In this document: one piece after another, positions 8,130-18,220 of the stretch | Layout of the letters: each line of letters opens with the position of its first letter | Position numbering within the stretch: the stretch's first letter is position 1 | NCBI GenBank assembly: GCA_003389325.1 | Contig: QQVE01000065.1 | Span: 62,001 to 126,000, forward strand | DNA length: 64,000 bases | Direction: 5' to 3' | From: Planctomycetota bacterium | GTDB taxonomy: Bacteria; Planctomycetota; Planctomycetia; Pirellulales; PALSA-1355 | Program-made: the position numbers and the translations under genes | The notes under the pieces: model-generated | What the model saw: the letters and a program-made list of their open reading frames with translations, nothing else | Database searches by the model: none | Told to the model about the DNA's origin: nothing

Positions 8130-8157
8130 ATTCTACCGAACGGACGGTAGGCGCCAA
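8130..8157 (-). promoter_or_regulatory. Sigma70-like promoter with embedded palindromic operator candidate
   Basis: On the minus strand TTGGCG (8157-8152), a 16-base spacer and TAGAAT (8135-8130) form a promoter about 200 bases upstream of the ligase start. The spacer and -10 contain CTACCGAACGGACGGTAG (8133-8150), a palindrome with 6-base perfect arms. A repressor bound there would block the promoter. TetR-family regulators of fatty-acid genes often bind operators of this shape, but the regulator is not in the window. Confidence 0.5.
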
Positions 8158-8230
8158 TCAGGAGGACGAAAAACGGTTTTGGCTCGGGCATTCTGCCCGG
8201 CGAAGGCCTGTTTTGGCGCTGGTCGACAGC

Positions 8231-8264
8231 GCGTCTCCAGCAACCGTGCGTTTCCAGCAACCGT
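8231..8264 (+). repeat. 17-base tandem direct repeat
   Basis: GCGTCTCCAGCAACCGT (8231-8247) is followed directly by GCGTTTCCAGCAACCGT (8248-8264), with one mismatch. It lies in the thiolase leader, 98 bases before the start. It may be a tandem regulator site or a chance duplication. Confidence 0.6.
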
Positions 8265-8361
8265 CATCCCATCCCAAGAGACCGATTCCGGCGCGCCTCG
8301 CCAGGCGGCACCCGCTTTGTCGAGCGAGCGCGAAGATGTCCCGATCCAGGAGAGTCCACTC

Positions 8362-9552
8362 ATGAGAGAAGCCGTCGTGGTTGCCCACTCGCGGACGCCG
8401 CTGGCCAAGAGCTTTCGCGGTTCGTTCAATCTCACTCGGCCCGACGACCTGGCCGCCCACTGCATCACGGACGTGCTCAAGAAAGTGCCCGAGCTCGACC
8501 CGGGCGAGATCGAAGACGTCTTCATGGGCTGCGCCAATCCCGAGGGCACCCAGGGCACGAACGTCGCCCGCGTGGCGGCCATGCGGGCTGGCTTGCCCGT
8601 GACCGTGGCCGGCGCGACGATCAACCGCTTTTGCTCTTCGGGGTTGCAGGCGGTGGCGCTGGCGGCGCATCAAATCATCAACGAAGGCAGCGACGTGATG
8701 CTGGCCGGCGGCGTGGAGAGCATCACGGCCATTGCCGGACGCCGCGGCGAGCCCAACCCGGTGCTGGCGGAGAAAATGCCGGGCCTCTATATGGTGATGG
8801 GCGACACGGCCGAGGTCGTGGCCAAGCGTTACAACATCAGCCGCGAGACGCAGGACGAATACTCGTTGAGCAGCCAGCAGCGCACCGCCCGCGCTCAGGC
8901 CGAGGGCCTGATCGACGAAGAGCTCGCGCCGATGACCGTCACCCGCGGCATCGTCGACCGCAAGACCGGCGAGATCACCGGCAAGGAAGAGCACACGATC
9001 ACCAAGGACGAATGCAACCGGCCCGACACGACGCTCGAAGGCCTGTTGAACCTGAAACCGCACTTCGATCGCGAAAGCGGCCAGGGATCGGTCACCGCGG
9101 GCAACGCCTCGCAGATGTCCGACGGCGCCAGCGTGTGCGTCGTCATGTCGCGCGAGCGGGCCGAAAAGCTGGGCATCAAGCCCAAGCTGATTTTCCGCGG
9201 TTTCCAGGTCGCCGGCTGCGAACCGGACGAAATGGGCATCGGGCCGGTGTTCGCCGTGCCGAAGTTGCTCGAGCGCACAGGGGTGAAGATGGACGACATC
9301 GACCTGTGGGAGCTCAACGAGGCGTTCGCCGTGCAGGTGGTCTACTGCCGCGACCGGCTGGGCATCGATCCTAAGAAGCTCAACGTCAACGGCGGGTCGA
9401 TCGCCATCGGTCACCCGTTCGGCATGACGGGCTCGCGGATGGTCGGCACGATCGCCAACGAGATGCTGCGCCGCAAAGCGCGGTACGGCGTGGTGACGAT
9501 GTGCATCGGCGGCGGTCAGGGTGCCGCGGGCCTGTTCGAGGCCTGCCTGTAG
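8362..9552 (+). CDS. Acetyl-CoA C-acyltransferase (thiolase)
   Basis: The 396-residue thiolase cleaves 3-ketoacyl-CoA with CoA, the last step of beta-oxidation. The nucleophilic Cys lies in NRFCSSGLQA (about residue 90), the catalytic His in GGSIAIGHPFGMTG and the second Cys in CIGGGQGAA near the C-terminus. ATG 8362 follows CAGGAGAG at 8348-8355 and matches the usual thiolase N-terminus (MREAVVVAHSRTP). It heads a plus-strand run with the dehalogenase, the FadB/FadJ-type enzyme and a thioesterase. It could also run in the synthetic direction, but the neighbours favour degradation. Confidence 0.9.
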   Translation: MREAVVVAHSRTPLAKSFRGSFNLTRPDDLAAHCITDVLKKVPELDPGEIEDVFMGCANPEGTQGTNVARVAAMRAGLPVTVAGATINRFCSSGLQAVALAAHQIINEGSDVMLAGGVESITAIAGRRGEPNPVLAEKMPGLYMVMGDTAEVVAKRYNISRETQDEYSLSSQQRTARAQAEGLIDEELAPMTVTRGIVDRKTGEITGKEEHTITKDECNRPDTTLEGLLNLKPHFDRESGQGSVTAGNASQMSDGASVCVVMSRERAEKLGIKPKLIFRGFQVAGCEPDEMGIGPVFAVPKLLERTGVKMDDIDLWELNEAFAVQVVYCRDRLGIDPKKLNVNGGSIAIGHPFGMTGSRMVGTIANEMLRRKARYGVVTMCIGGGQGAAGLFEACL

Positions 9553-9584
9553 CCGATCCGTTTTCATTCTTAGGGAGTTATGCC

Positions 9585-10565
<981 letters not shown>

Positions 10566-10604
10566 GCAGAGCAAGCACCAAACCCGATATCGATTCCACA
10601 CACG

Positions 10605-10698
10605 AGCCCGAAGCGCAAGCGAGGGAGCACTACCCGGCGGCGTCCTTCGTGTTTCGTGGGAGTACCGCGCCAAACGACCCTCGCTCGCGCTTCGGGCT
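10605..10698. repeat. Dispersed palindromic repeat, family A copy 2
   Basis: AGCCCGAAGCGCAAGCGAGG (10605-10624, one change from copy 1) is answered by the inverted arm at 10675-10698 across a loop of about 48 bases. It fills most of the 218-base gap between the dehalogenase and the bifunctional beta-oxidation gene. Confidence 0.8.
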
Positions 10699-10783
10699 GG
10701 TATGCATGACAACCAACTTCAACTTCCCATACGGCCGCGCGGCCTGAGAATCTGGCCCGCGCACCAACGACGAGGACGAATTC

Positions 10784-12910
10784 ATGAGCGACCTGGTTCA
10801 ACTGACCAAAGACGGCGAGATTGCCGTGATCACGATCAACAACCCGCCGGTCAACGCGCTGAGCCCGGGCGTGCCCGAGGGCATCAAGGAATCGGTCGAG
10901 GCCTCGATCCAGGACGACGCCGTCAAGGGCATCGTGATCATCGGCGGCGGGCGCACGTTCATCGCCGGGGCCGACATCAAGGAATTCGGCAAGATGACCT
11001 CGGGCAAGAAGGATCGCGGCGTGGGCTTCAACCCGATCCTGAAGATCGTCGAGAATTGCCCTAAGCCGATCGTGGCCGCCATTCACGGCACGGCCTTCGG
11101 CGGCGGGCTGGAAACGGCCATGGCCTGCCACTACCGCGTGGCCGTGCCTTCGGCCCTGGTCGGCCAGCCGGAAGTGAAGCTGGGCATCATCCCCGGCGCC
11201 GGCGGCACCCAGCGGCTGCCGCGCTTGGCGGGCGTGGCCGTGGCCGCGGAAATGTGCGCCGTGGGCAACCCCGTGCCCGCGCCCCAAGCCCACGAGGCCG
11301 GCATCGTCGACAAGATCATCGACGGCGACCTGCTCGAGGGGGCCGTGGCCTTTGCCCGCGAACTGGTGGCCGCCGGCAAGCCGCCGCGCAAGACCTGCGA
11401 CCAGACCGACAAGATCTCGGACCAGGCCGCCAACCAAAAGGCGCTGGCCGCCGTGCGTGACAAAGTGGCCAAGCGTGCCCGGGGATTGATGGCGCCGGGC
11501 AAGGCCATCGACGCGGTGGAAGCGGCCACGAAGCTCCCCTTCGAAGAAGGCGTCGCCCGCGAGCAGGAGCTGTTCAAGGAATGCCTGCACTCCGACCAGT
11601 CGAAGGCCATGATCCACGTCTTCTTCGGCGAACGGGCTGTGGCCAAGGTGCCCGGCATTGCCAAGGATCATCCGAAGATCGAGATCAAACGGGCCGCGGT
11701 CGTGGGCGGCGGCACGATGGGCGGCGGCATCACGATGAACTACGCCAACGCCGGCATTCCGGTGTTGTTCAAGGAAATCTCTGACGAGGCCCTGGAAAAG
11801 GGCCTGAGCATCATCAAGAAGAACTATGCTGCCACGGTGTCCAAAGGCCGGCTCACGCAAGAGCAGATGGACCAGCGGATGGCGCTGATCGAGCCGACCA
11901 CTTCGTACGACAAGTTCAAGGAGGCCGACATCGTCGTCGAGGCCGTGTTCGAAGAGATGGCGCTTAAGAAGAAAGTGTTCGCCGAGTTGGAGAAGGTAAC
12001 GCGGCCCGACGCGATCCTGGCCAGCAACACCTCGACCTTGAACATCGACGAGATCGCCTCGGCCACGTCGAAGCCCGACTACGTGATCGGCCACCACTTC
12101 TTCAGCCCGGCTAACGTGATGCGGGTGGTGGAGATCGTGCGCGGCAAGCAGTCGAGCGACACGGTGATTGCCACCTCGATGGCGATCGCCAAGAAGATCA
12201 ACAAAGTCGGCATCTTGGTCGGAAACTGTCGCGGGTTCGTGGGCAATCGCATGTTTCACTGCTACCAGCGCGAGGCCCAGTTCCTGTTGGAGGAAGGGGC
12301 CCGGGTCGAGCAGGTCGACAAGGTGCTCTACGACTACGGCATGGCCATGGGGCCGCTGGCCGTGGGCGACCTGGCCGGACTGGACGTCGGCTGGCGGATC
12401 CGCAAGGAGTACAAGCATCTCGAGCCGGAGGGCATTCGCCAGCCGCTGGTGGTGGACCAGATCTGCGAGATGGGCCGCTTCGGCCAGAAGACCGGCGCCG
12501 GCTGGTACAAGTACGAGGCGGGCAGCCGGGCCCCGATCCCCGATCCCGAAGTGCAGAAGCTGATCGAGGAGACGGCCGCCAAGGCCGGGATCGAGCGGCG
12601 CGAGATCTCGGACCAGGAGATTCTCGAGCGTACGCTGTACGCCCTGGTCAACGAGGGAGCCACCATCCTGGCCGAGGGCATCGCCCTGCGGGCGGTCGAC
12701 ATCGACATGCTCTACATCTTGGGTTACGGCTTCCCGGCACAGCGCGGCGGCCCGATGTGGTATGCCGACACGGTGGGGCTGAAGAACGTTTACGAGCGAG
12801 TTTGCGAGTTCGAGAAGCAGCACGGCAGCCTGTGGGCTCCGTCGCCGCTGTTGAAGGAGCTGGCCGAGAGCGGCAAGACGTTTGCCGACTACGACGCGTC
12901 GAAGGCGTAG
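10784..12910 (+). CDS. Bifunctional enoyl-CoA hydratase / 3-hydroxyacyl-CoA dehydrogenase (FadB/FadJ type)
   Basis: This 708-residue protein carries two successive beta-oxidation steps. The N-terminal crotonase domain (1-190) shows FIAGADIKEF, GTAFGGGLETAMA and PGAGGTQRLPRL. The central NAD-binding domain (about 300-490) begins with AAVVGGGTMGGGITM and has SNTSTLNIDEIA and the catalytic His in GHHFFSPANVMRVVEIV. The C-terminal helical repeats end with GYGFPAQRGGPMWYAD. Length and order match FadB/FadJ. The partner thiolase is encoded upstream and the product-releasing thioesterase downstream. Confidence 0.92.
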   Translation: MSDLVQLTKDGEIAVITINNPPVNALSPGVPEGIKESVEASIQDDAVKGIVIIGGGRTFIAGADIKEFGKMTSGKKDRGVGFNPILKIVENCPKPIVAAIHGTAFGGGLETAMACHYRVAVPSALVGQPEVKLGIIPGAGGTQRLPRLAGVAVAAEMCAVGNPVPAPQAHEAGIVDKIIDGDLLEGAVAFARELVAAGKPPRKTCDQTDKISDQAANQKALAAVRDKVAKRARGLMAPGKAIDAVEAATKLPFEEGVAREQELFKECLHSDQSKAMIHVFFGERAVAKVPGIAKDHPKIEIKRAAVVGGGTMGGGITMNYANAGIPVLFKEISDEALEKGLSIIKKNYAATVSKGRLTQEQMDQRMALIEPTTSYDKFKEADIVVEAVFEEMALKKKVFAELEKVTRPDAILASNTSTLNIDEIASATSKPDYVIGHHFFSPANVMRVVEIVRGKQSSDTVIATSMAIAKKINKVGILVGNCRGFVGNRMFHCYQREAQFLLEEGARVEQVDKVLYDYGMAMGPLAVGDLAGLDVGWRIRKEYKHLEPEGIRQPLVVDQICEMGRFGQKTGAGWYKYEAGSRAPIPDPEVQKLIEETAAKAGIERREISDQEILERTLYALVNEGATILAEGIALRAVDIDMLYILGYGFPAQRGGPMWYADTVGLKNVYERVCEFEKQHGSLWAPSPLLKELAESGKTFADYDASKA

Positions 12911-12994
12911 GCCGGCTGCTTGGCAAGATGTTTCGAGCGAGCCTCGGGGAGGAATTCCCGGGGCTCGCTGTTCCTGGCACGCGCGAGAGCTTTC

Positions 12995-13489
12995 ATGGCG
13001 AAGAAGATTCCGTCACTCGATCTGCAAGGGTTGCCGATCACCTACCAGATGGAGATTCCCGAAGACTACCTCGATGCGTTCGGCCACATGAACGTGATGT
13101 GGTACACGAACCTATTCGGCCATGCCTTTGGCCGGTTCGGACGCGAGTTCGGCTTCGATATCGACTACTTTCGCCAGCACCATCGCGGCAGCTTCGCGCT
13201 GGAGTCGCACATGCGCTACGTGGCCGAGGTTCGGGTGGGGTGGAACGTCACGATCCGCAGCCGGGCCATCGGCCGCAGCGAAAAGCGATTCCACTTCATG
13301 CACTTCATGACCGTGGACGAGACGGGCAAACTGGCTGCCACGCAGGAGAATATCGCGGCGCACATCGACATGGACACGCGGCGGATGTCGCCCATTCCGC
13401 CGCAGATCTGCGAGCGGTTCGACGCCGTAGTGGCCCGGCAAAACGCCCTGGGCTGGGAAGCGCCGGTGTGCGGCGTGATGCACCCGTAG
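12995..13489 (+). CDS. Acyl-CoA thioesterase (hot-dog fold, 4HBT type)
   Basis: The 164-residue protein fits the 4-hydroxybenzoyl-CoA thioesterase-like hot-dog family, with DAFGHMNVMWYTNLF (about residue 25) containing the usual catalytic Asp/Asn-His-x-N pattern. It lies 84 bases downstream of the FadB/FadJ-type gene and ends 13 bases before the convergent phoU stop. It probably hydrolyses acyl-CoA to free CoA in this pathway. Substrate length is unknown. Confidence 0.78.
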   Translation: MAKKIPSLDLQGLPITYQMEIPEDYLDAFGHMNVMWYTNLFGHAFGRFGREFGFDIDYFRQHHRGSFALESHMRYVAEVRVGWNVTIRSRAIGRSEKRFHFMHFMTVDETGKLAATQENIAAHIDMDTRRMSPIPPQICERFDAVVARQNALGWEAPVCGVMHP

Positions 13490-13491
13490 GA

Positions 13492-13522
13492 ACGTCGGCC
13501 GATCAATAGGGCTCGCCGACGT
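13492..13522. terminator. Hairpin between convergent thioesterase and phoU genes
   Basis: ACGTCGGC (13492-13499) and GCCGACGT (13515-13522) form a perfect 8-base stem with a 15-base loop spanning the phoU stop codon. No T-run follows on either strand, so it is at best a weak bidirectional terminator or pause site. Confidence 0.4.
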
Positions 13523-14171
13523 GGATGTGGCGGACGATTTCGCCCTCGACCATGTAGATCACGTCTTCGGCGATGTTCGTGGCCATGTCGGCGATCCGCT
13601 CCAGGTGCCGGGCCACCGACGAAAGCCGCAGCAGGCCCTTGGTCCGCTGCGGGTGCAGGGCGATCTGCTCTTCGATCTGTTTCTCGATCGTGCGCCGCTG
13701 GACGTCCACGGCGTCGTCGCTTTCGCGCACGTTCTGGGCAAGCGCGGTATCGGAGTTCACCAGCGCGTCGAGGCTGTCCTTGACCATGCCCTTGGCCCGG
13801 GCGGCCATGTCGCGGTAGTCGACGGGCAACTCGTACATCTCGCATTCGGCCAGATAAACCACGCGTTTGGCGATGTTCTTCGCCAGGTCGCCCATCCGCT
13901 CCAGATCGTTGTTGATCTTGAGCACGGCGACGACGAACCGCAGGTCGGCGGCCACGGGCTGATACAGGGCCAGGATCTTGAGGCACTCTTCCTCGACGTC
14001 GACTTCCATGCGGTCGATCTCGGCGTCGGCCTCGATCACGGTGTTGGCCATCTGGGCATCGCGGCTATTGAGGGCAAGAATCGCCTTGGCGATCGCTTCT
14101 TCGACGAGCGTGCCGACGAAGAGGATCTTTTGCTTGAGCGCGTCAATTTGTCGCGGAAGTTGTTTGGCCAT
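13503..14171 (-). CDS. phoU: Phosphate transport regulator PhoU
   Basis: The 222-residue all-helical protein has the two PhoU-type repeats and motifs such as DAEIDRMEVDVEEECLKIL (first repeat) and RLSSVARHLERIADMATNI (second). PhoU damps Pst transport and PhoR signalling. ATG 14171 gives the usual length, and upstream in-frame ATGs are less likely. It is the last gene of the minus-strand pst cluster, separated from pstB1 by 216 bases that hold a 13-base-period direct repeat, so it may have its own promoter. Confidence 0.9.
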   Translation of the reverse strand: MAKQLPRQIDALKQKILFVGTLVEEAIAKAILALNSRDAQMANTVIEADAEIDRMEVDVEEECLKILALYQPVAADLRFVVAVLKINNDLERMGDLAKNIAKRVVYLAECEMYELPVDYRDMAARAKGMVKDSLDALVNSDTALAQNVRESDDAVDVQRRTIEKQIEEQIALHPQRTKGLLRLSSVARHLERIADMATNIAEDVIYMVEGEIVRHIHVGEPY

Positions 14172-14211
14172 GGGGGAAAGTCCCATCCGGGGCGGGCCGT
14201 CAGACAATCGA

Positions 14212-14232
14212 ACAGGATTATCGGACAGGATT
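14212..14232 (-). promoter_or_regulatory. Direct repeat upstream of phoU
   Basis: On the minus strand AATCCTGT occurs twice (14232-14225 and 14219-14212) with a 13-base period, 41 bases before the phoU start. Pho boxes are direct repeats of an 8-base unit at 11-base period, so this is only loosely similar. Regulatory role is a guess. Confidence 0.3.
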
Positions 14233-14387
14233 GCTGTGCGGCCGTCACGCCCGTCGTTCCGCCCGCCTCAGCCCCGTCATGCGAATGCCTCGAGGGCCTT
14301 CGATTGTTGTAGCCGGAAGCGGGTGATATTTCCAGTGTGGCACGGTGCAAGGACAGTAAAGCATGGTAGTTTCCGCCATGCGCCAGC

Positions 14388-15169
<782 letters not shown>

Positions 15170-15170
<1 letters not shown>

Positions 15171-15919
15171 CAGCCGATGTTTCCGGTTACGTAGTCGTAC
15201 GTCAGTTCGTGTTCCGGCTTGGTGAACATTTGCTTGGTGTCGCCCACCTCGACCAGCTCGGAGTTATTCAGAAAGGCCGTCTGCTGGGCCAGCCGCCGGG
15301 CCTGCTGCACGAGGTTCGTGACCAGCACGATCGTCATCTCCTTGCCCAGTTCGAGCAGCACCTCCTCGATTTTCATCGTGGTCACCGGATCGATGGCGAT
15401 CGAGAACTCGTCGAGGCAGAGCACGTCGGGCTCGAGCGACAGGGCCCGGGCCAGCGTGAGCCGCTGTTGCTGGCCGCCGGAGAGTTTGGTGCCCAGCATG
15501 TCGAGCCGGTCTTTCACTTCGTCCCACAAGGCGGCCTGGCGCAGGCAGCGCTCGACCAGCGCGTCGAGCTGACCGCGGTGCCGCATGCCGGCCATCCGCG
15601 GCCCGTAGGCCACGTTGTCGTAAATCGACATGGGCAGCCCGACCGGCAGCGGAAAGACCATGCCGATCCGCCGCCGCAGCTCATAGACGCTGCTTACTTT
15701 GCGCACGTCCTGACCACCGAGCGAAACGCGGCCTTCGACCTTGGCGGTGTCGACGAAGTCGATCGTGCGATTGATGCACTTCAGCAGCGTGGTCTTGCCC
15801 GAGTTGGCCGGGCCGATGATGCCGAAGATCTGGTTCGCGGGGATGCTGAGCGAGATGTTGCGCAGGGCACGGTGCTCGCCGTAGCTGACCGAAAGATCTT
15901 GGATCTCAATTTCGACCAC
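15170..15919 (-). CDS. pstB: Phosphate ABC transporter ATP-binding protein PstB2, degenerate Q- and H-loops
   Basis: The start is GTG at 15919, 8 bases after the pstA stop; no ATG gives a full protein. The 249-residue ATPase has Walker A GPANSGKTT (36-44), canonical signature LSGGQ (146-150) and Walker B Asp170-Glu171. The Q-loop Gln is replaced (MVFPLPVG, Pro90), the H-loop His is replaced by Asn202 (VTN) and the D-loop reads SIAID. It therefore complements PstB1: together they make one consensus and one degenerate ATP site. The overlap with pstB1 supports co-production. Confidence 0.87.
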
Positions 15920-15927
15920 GGCGCGCC

Positions 15928-17268
15928 TTACCACTTCTTGTGCGAGCGGAGATACACTCGCAGCCCGATCGAGACGCTGTTGACCGCCAGCACTAGGCCG
16001 ATCAGCACGACCGCCGTGCCGTACTGCAGGTGCTCGAGCGGCATCGCGTTGCCGGCGGCAATCTGCTCGTCGCTGGCTCCCTTGACCTGCGTCATCAGCA
16101 CGTACAGGTGGTACGACAGGGCCATGCAACTGTCGTCGAGCGAATAGGGCAGGAAGTAACGCAGCCCCTTGTCGGGCACGTTCAGAAAGAACGCCGCGCC
16201 TGTAAACAGAATCGGCGCCGTTTCGCCCGCGGCGCGCGAAACCTGCAGGATCACGCCGGTCAGGATGCCGCTGATCGAATTGGGGAGCACGATCGTGCGG
16301 ATCGTTTGCCAGCGGCTGGCGCCCATGTTCCAGCAGGCTTCGCGGAACGTCATGGGCACGCTGGCCAGCGCCTCCTTGGTGCTGGAGATAATCACAGGCA
16401 GCGTCATCACGGCCAGCGTGCAGGAAGCGGCCAGCACCGATTCGCCCATGCCCGCGAAAAGCACGAAGGCCCCCACGCCGAACAGCGCGTGGACGATGCT
16501 GGGCACGCCGGCCAGGTTGACCACGGCCAGGTTCACGATCCGCGTGAACCAGTTGTCCTTGGCGTACTCGTTCAAATAGACGCCGGCCAGAATGCCGATC
16601 GGCGAGGCGACCAAGAGCGAGATGAACACCAGGTAGAACGTGCCCACCAGCGGAGCCCAAATGCCGCCGGCGGTCATGCTGGTGCGCGGGTTCTCGAACA
16701 GGAATGAAACGCTCAGCGCGGGCCAGGCCTTGACGACCAGGTGGCCGAGGATCAGCACCAGCGGTACCACCAGTAACAGCGTCATGATGCCGCACACGAT
16801 GCCGGCGATCGTTTCGGTGCGGCGGCGGCGGCGATCGATGGGCGTGGCCGAAAACACCTCGCGGACTGAAAGGGCCATGTGCTCGCCGGGCGCCAGAGGG
16901 ATCGACCCTTGCTCGTCCAACCGGGCGACGCCCGCCAGCGCCGTGTCGAGATCGGGCCAGGGGCGCTGCGCGGTGCCGGTGCCCTCGCCGTCGGCGGCGC
17001 CCAGAGGATCGACGTAGAACTCGTAGCGCGGAGCCCGGCCCGGCTGCCCCGGAGCGCCGGGCTTGTCGAGGGCAAAAATTTCGACGCGGTCGTACCCGGC
17101 CAGCCGTTTGACCTGCGGCGCGCTGCCGCCGTGCTGCTGGGCGATGTTGGCCAGCGCGTCGCGAACGCTGGGCAGCGGATGCTCGCACGAGCCGTCGCCG
17201 CCTGCGCCTTCGCCGTTTTGGCGGCGCGAGACAAAATACTGGTAGCGGTTTGTCTTGGGATCAGGCAT
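15928..17268 (-). CDS. pstA: Phosphate ABC transporter permease PstA with long N-terminal extension
   Basis: The 446-residue product has a soluble N-terminal region (about 1-150) rich in Gly, Asp and Arg, then the PstA permease domain: a first membrane helix (IAGIVCGIMTLLLVVPLVLI), further helices, and the EAA-type loop TFREACWNMGASRWQTIRTIVLP. Typical PstA proteins are about 280-300 residues, so the extension is extra. ATG 17268 overlaps the end of pstC by 8 bases. The extension has no signal peptide and should be cytoplasmic. Its role is unknown. Confidence 0.88.
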   Translation of the reverse strand: MPDPKTNRYQYFVSRRQNGEGAGGDGSCEHPLPSVRDALANIAQQHGGSAPQVKRLAGYDRVEIFALDKPGAPGQPGRAPRYEFYVDPLGAADGEGTGTAQRPWPDLDTALAGVARLDEQGSIPLAPGEHMALSVREVFSATPIDRRRRRTETIAGIVCGIMTLLLVVPLVLILGHLVVKAWPALSVSFLFENPRTSMTAGGIWAPLVGTFYLVFISLLVASPIGILAGVYLNEYAKDNWFTRIVNLAVVNLAGVPSIVHALFGVGAFVLFAGMGESVLAASCTLAVMTLPVIISSTKEALASVPMTFREACWNMGASRWQTIRTIVLPNSISGILTGVILQVSRAAGETAPILFTGAAFFLNVPDKGLRYFLPYSLDDSCMALSYHLYVLMTQVKGASDEQIAAGNAMPLEHLQYGTAVVLIGLVLAVNSVSIGLRVYLRSHKKW

Positions 17269-18202
17269 TCTGCTTGCCCCGCACGCCGCGGACCACGAGG
17301 TCGGCGGTGAGATTGACGACAAAGGCAATCACGAACAGCAACATGCCGATCACGAACAGCACGCGGTAGTGGTCGCCCCCCTGCACCGTCTCGCCGAGCT
17401 CGGCGGCGATCGTGGCGGTGAGGGTTTGCACGCGATCAAGCAGGCTGGTGGGAATTTGATTGGCGTGGCCGGTGGCCATCAGCACGGCCATCGTCTCGCC
17501 GATAGCGCGTCCGACGCCCAGCAGCACGGCGGCCAGCAGGCCGTTTTTGGCGGCTGGAAACAACACGCGGTACACCAACTCCCAGCGGCTGGCGCCCAGC
17601 GCCAGGGCCGCCTCGCGATACGAATCGGGCACGGCCTTCAGCGCGTCCTCGCCCACCGACACGATCACCGGCACGCTCATCAGCGCCAGGATGATGCCGC
17701 CGTTGAGGATGTTCAGACCCACCGGAGCCCCGGTCACGGCGATAATCATCGGGTTGAGCGTCATGTAGGCGATGAAGCCCCATACGATGGAAGGAATGGC
17801 CGCCAGCATTTCAATGGCGATCTTGAGGCCTTCCTTGAGCTTGGGCGAGCAGAACTCGGAGACGAACACCGCCGCCCCCAGACCCAGCGGCACGGCGATG
17901 GCCATGGCCAGGGCCGTCACGGCCAGCGTGCCAGTCAGCAATCCCAGGATGCCGTAGTGCGGGGTGTTGGCCGTGGGGTTCCACTTGCTGCTGGTGAAGA
18001 ACTCCCGCAGGTTGAGCCCACCGAACAAGAACGGCGCGCCCTCGCGAAACACAAAGAAGAAGATGCCGAACACGAACAGGATGGCGCTCCAGCCGCACAG
18101 CCGAATGAGCGCCTCGATCAGCAGCTCGGGCACCCGGCGGAAGCGGGACGAGGTTCCGCGGCGAGCCCGCGGGCCATCAGGTAGTGTGGAGACGGTTGCC
18201 AT
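17261..18202 (-). CDS. pstC: Phosphate ABC transporter permease PstC
   Basis: The 313-residue protein has six predicted membrane helices and the EAA loop SYREAALALGASRWELVYRVLFP that contacts the ATPase. The N-terminus carries a short basic cytoplasmic segment before the first helix (LIRLCGWSAILFVFGIFFF). It pairs with PstA to form the phosphate channel. It starts 18 bases after the pstS stop and overlaps pstA by 8 bases, so it is one operon. Confidence 0.92.
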   Translation of the reverse strand: MATVSTLPDGPRARRGTSSRFRRVPELLIEALIRLCGWSAILFVFGIFFFVFREGAPFLFGGLNLREFFTSSKWNPTANTPHYGILGLLTGTLAVTALAMAIAVPLGLGAAVFVSEFCSPKLKEGLKIAIEMLAAIPSIVWGFIAYMTLNPMIIAVTGAPVGLNILNGGIILALMSVPVIVSVGEDALKAVPDSYREAALALGASRWELVYRVLFPAAKNGLLAAVLLGVGRAIGETMAVLMATGHANQIPTSLLDRVQTLTATIAAELGETVQGGDHYRVLFVIGMLLFVIAFVVNLTADLVVRGVRGKQNA

Positions 18203-18220
18203 CGGATGCGAGTGCTTGCA

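Larger units (their letters stand above)
7920..8361. other. Divergent intergenic control region
   Basis: These 442 bases separate the ligase (minus) and thiolase (plus) starts. They contain the minus-strand promoter and palindrome at 8130-8157 and a 17-base tandem repeat at 8231-8264. There is also an AGGAGG at 8160-8165 in front of an in-frame TTG at 8179, which would add 61 residues to the thiolase. The thiolase start at 8362 is preferred because it matches the family N-terminus, so the extension is treated as leader. Confidence 0.6.

Noticed and set aside
8179-8361. In-frame N-terminal extension of the thiolase from TTG 8179
   Set aside because: An AGGAGG lies upstream, but 13 bases from the TTG is far, the 61 residues do not resemble thiolase, and ATG 8362 has a better placed CAGGAGAG.
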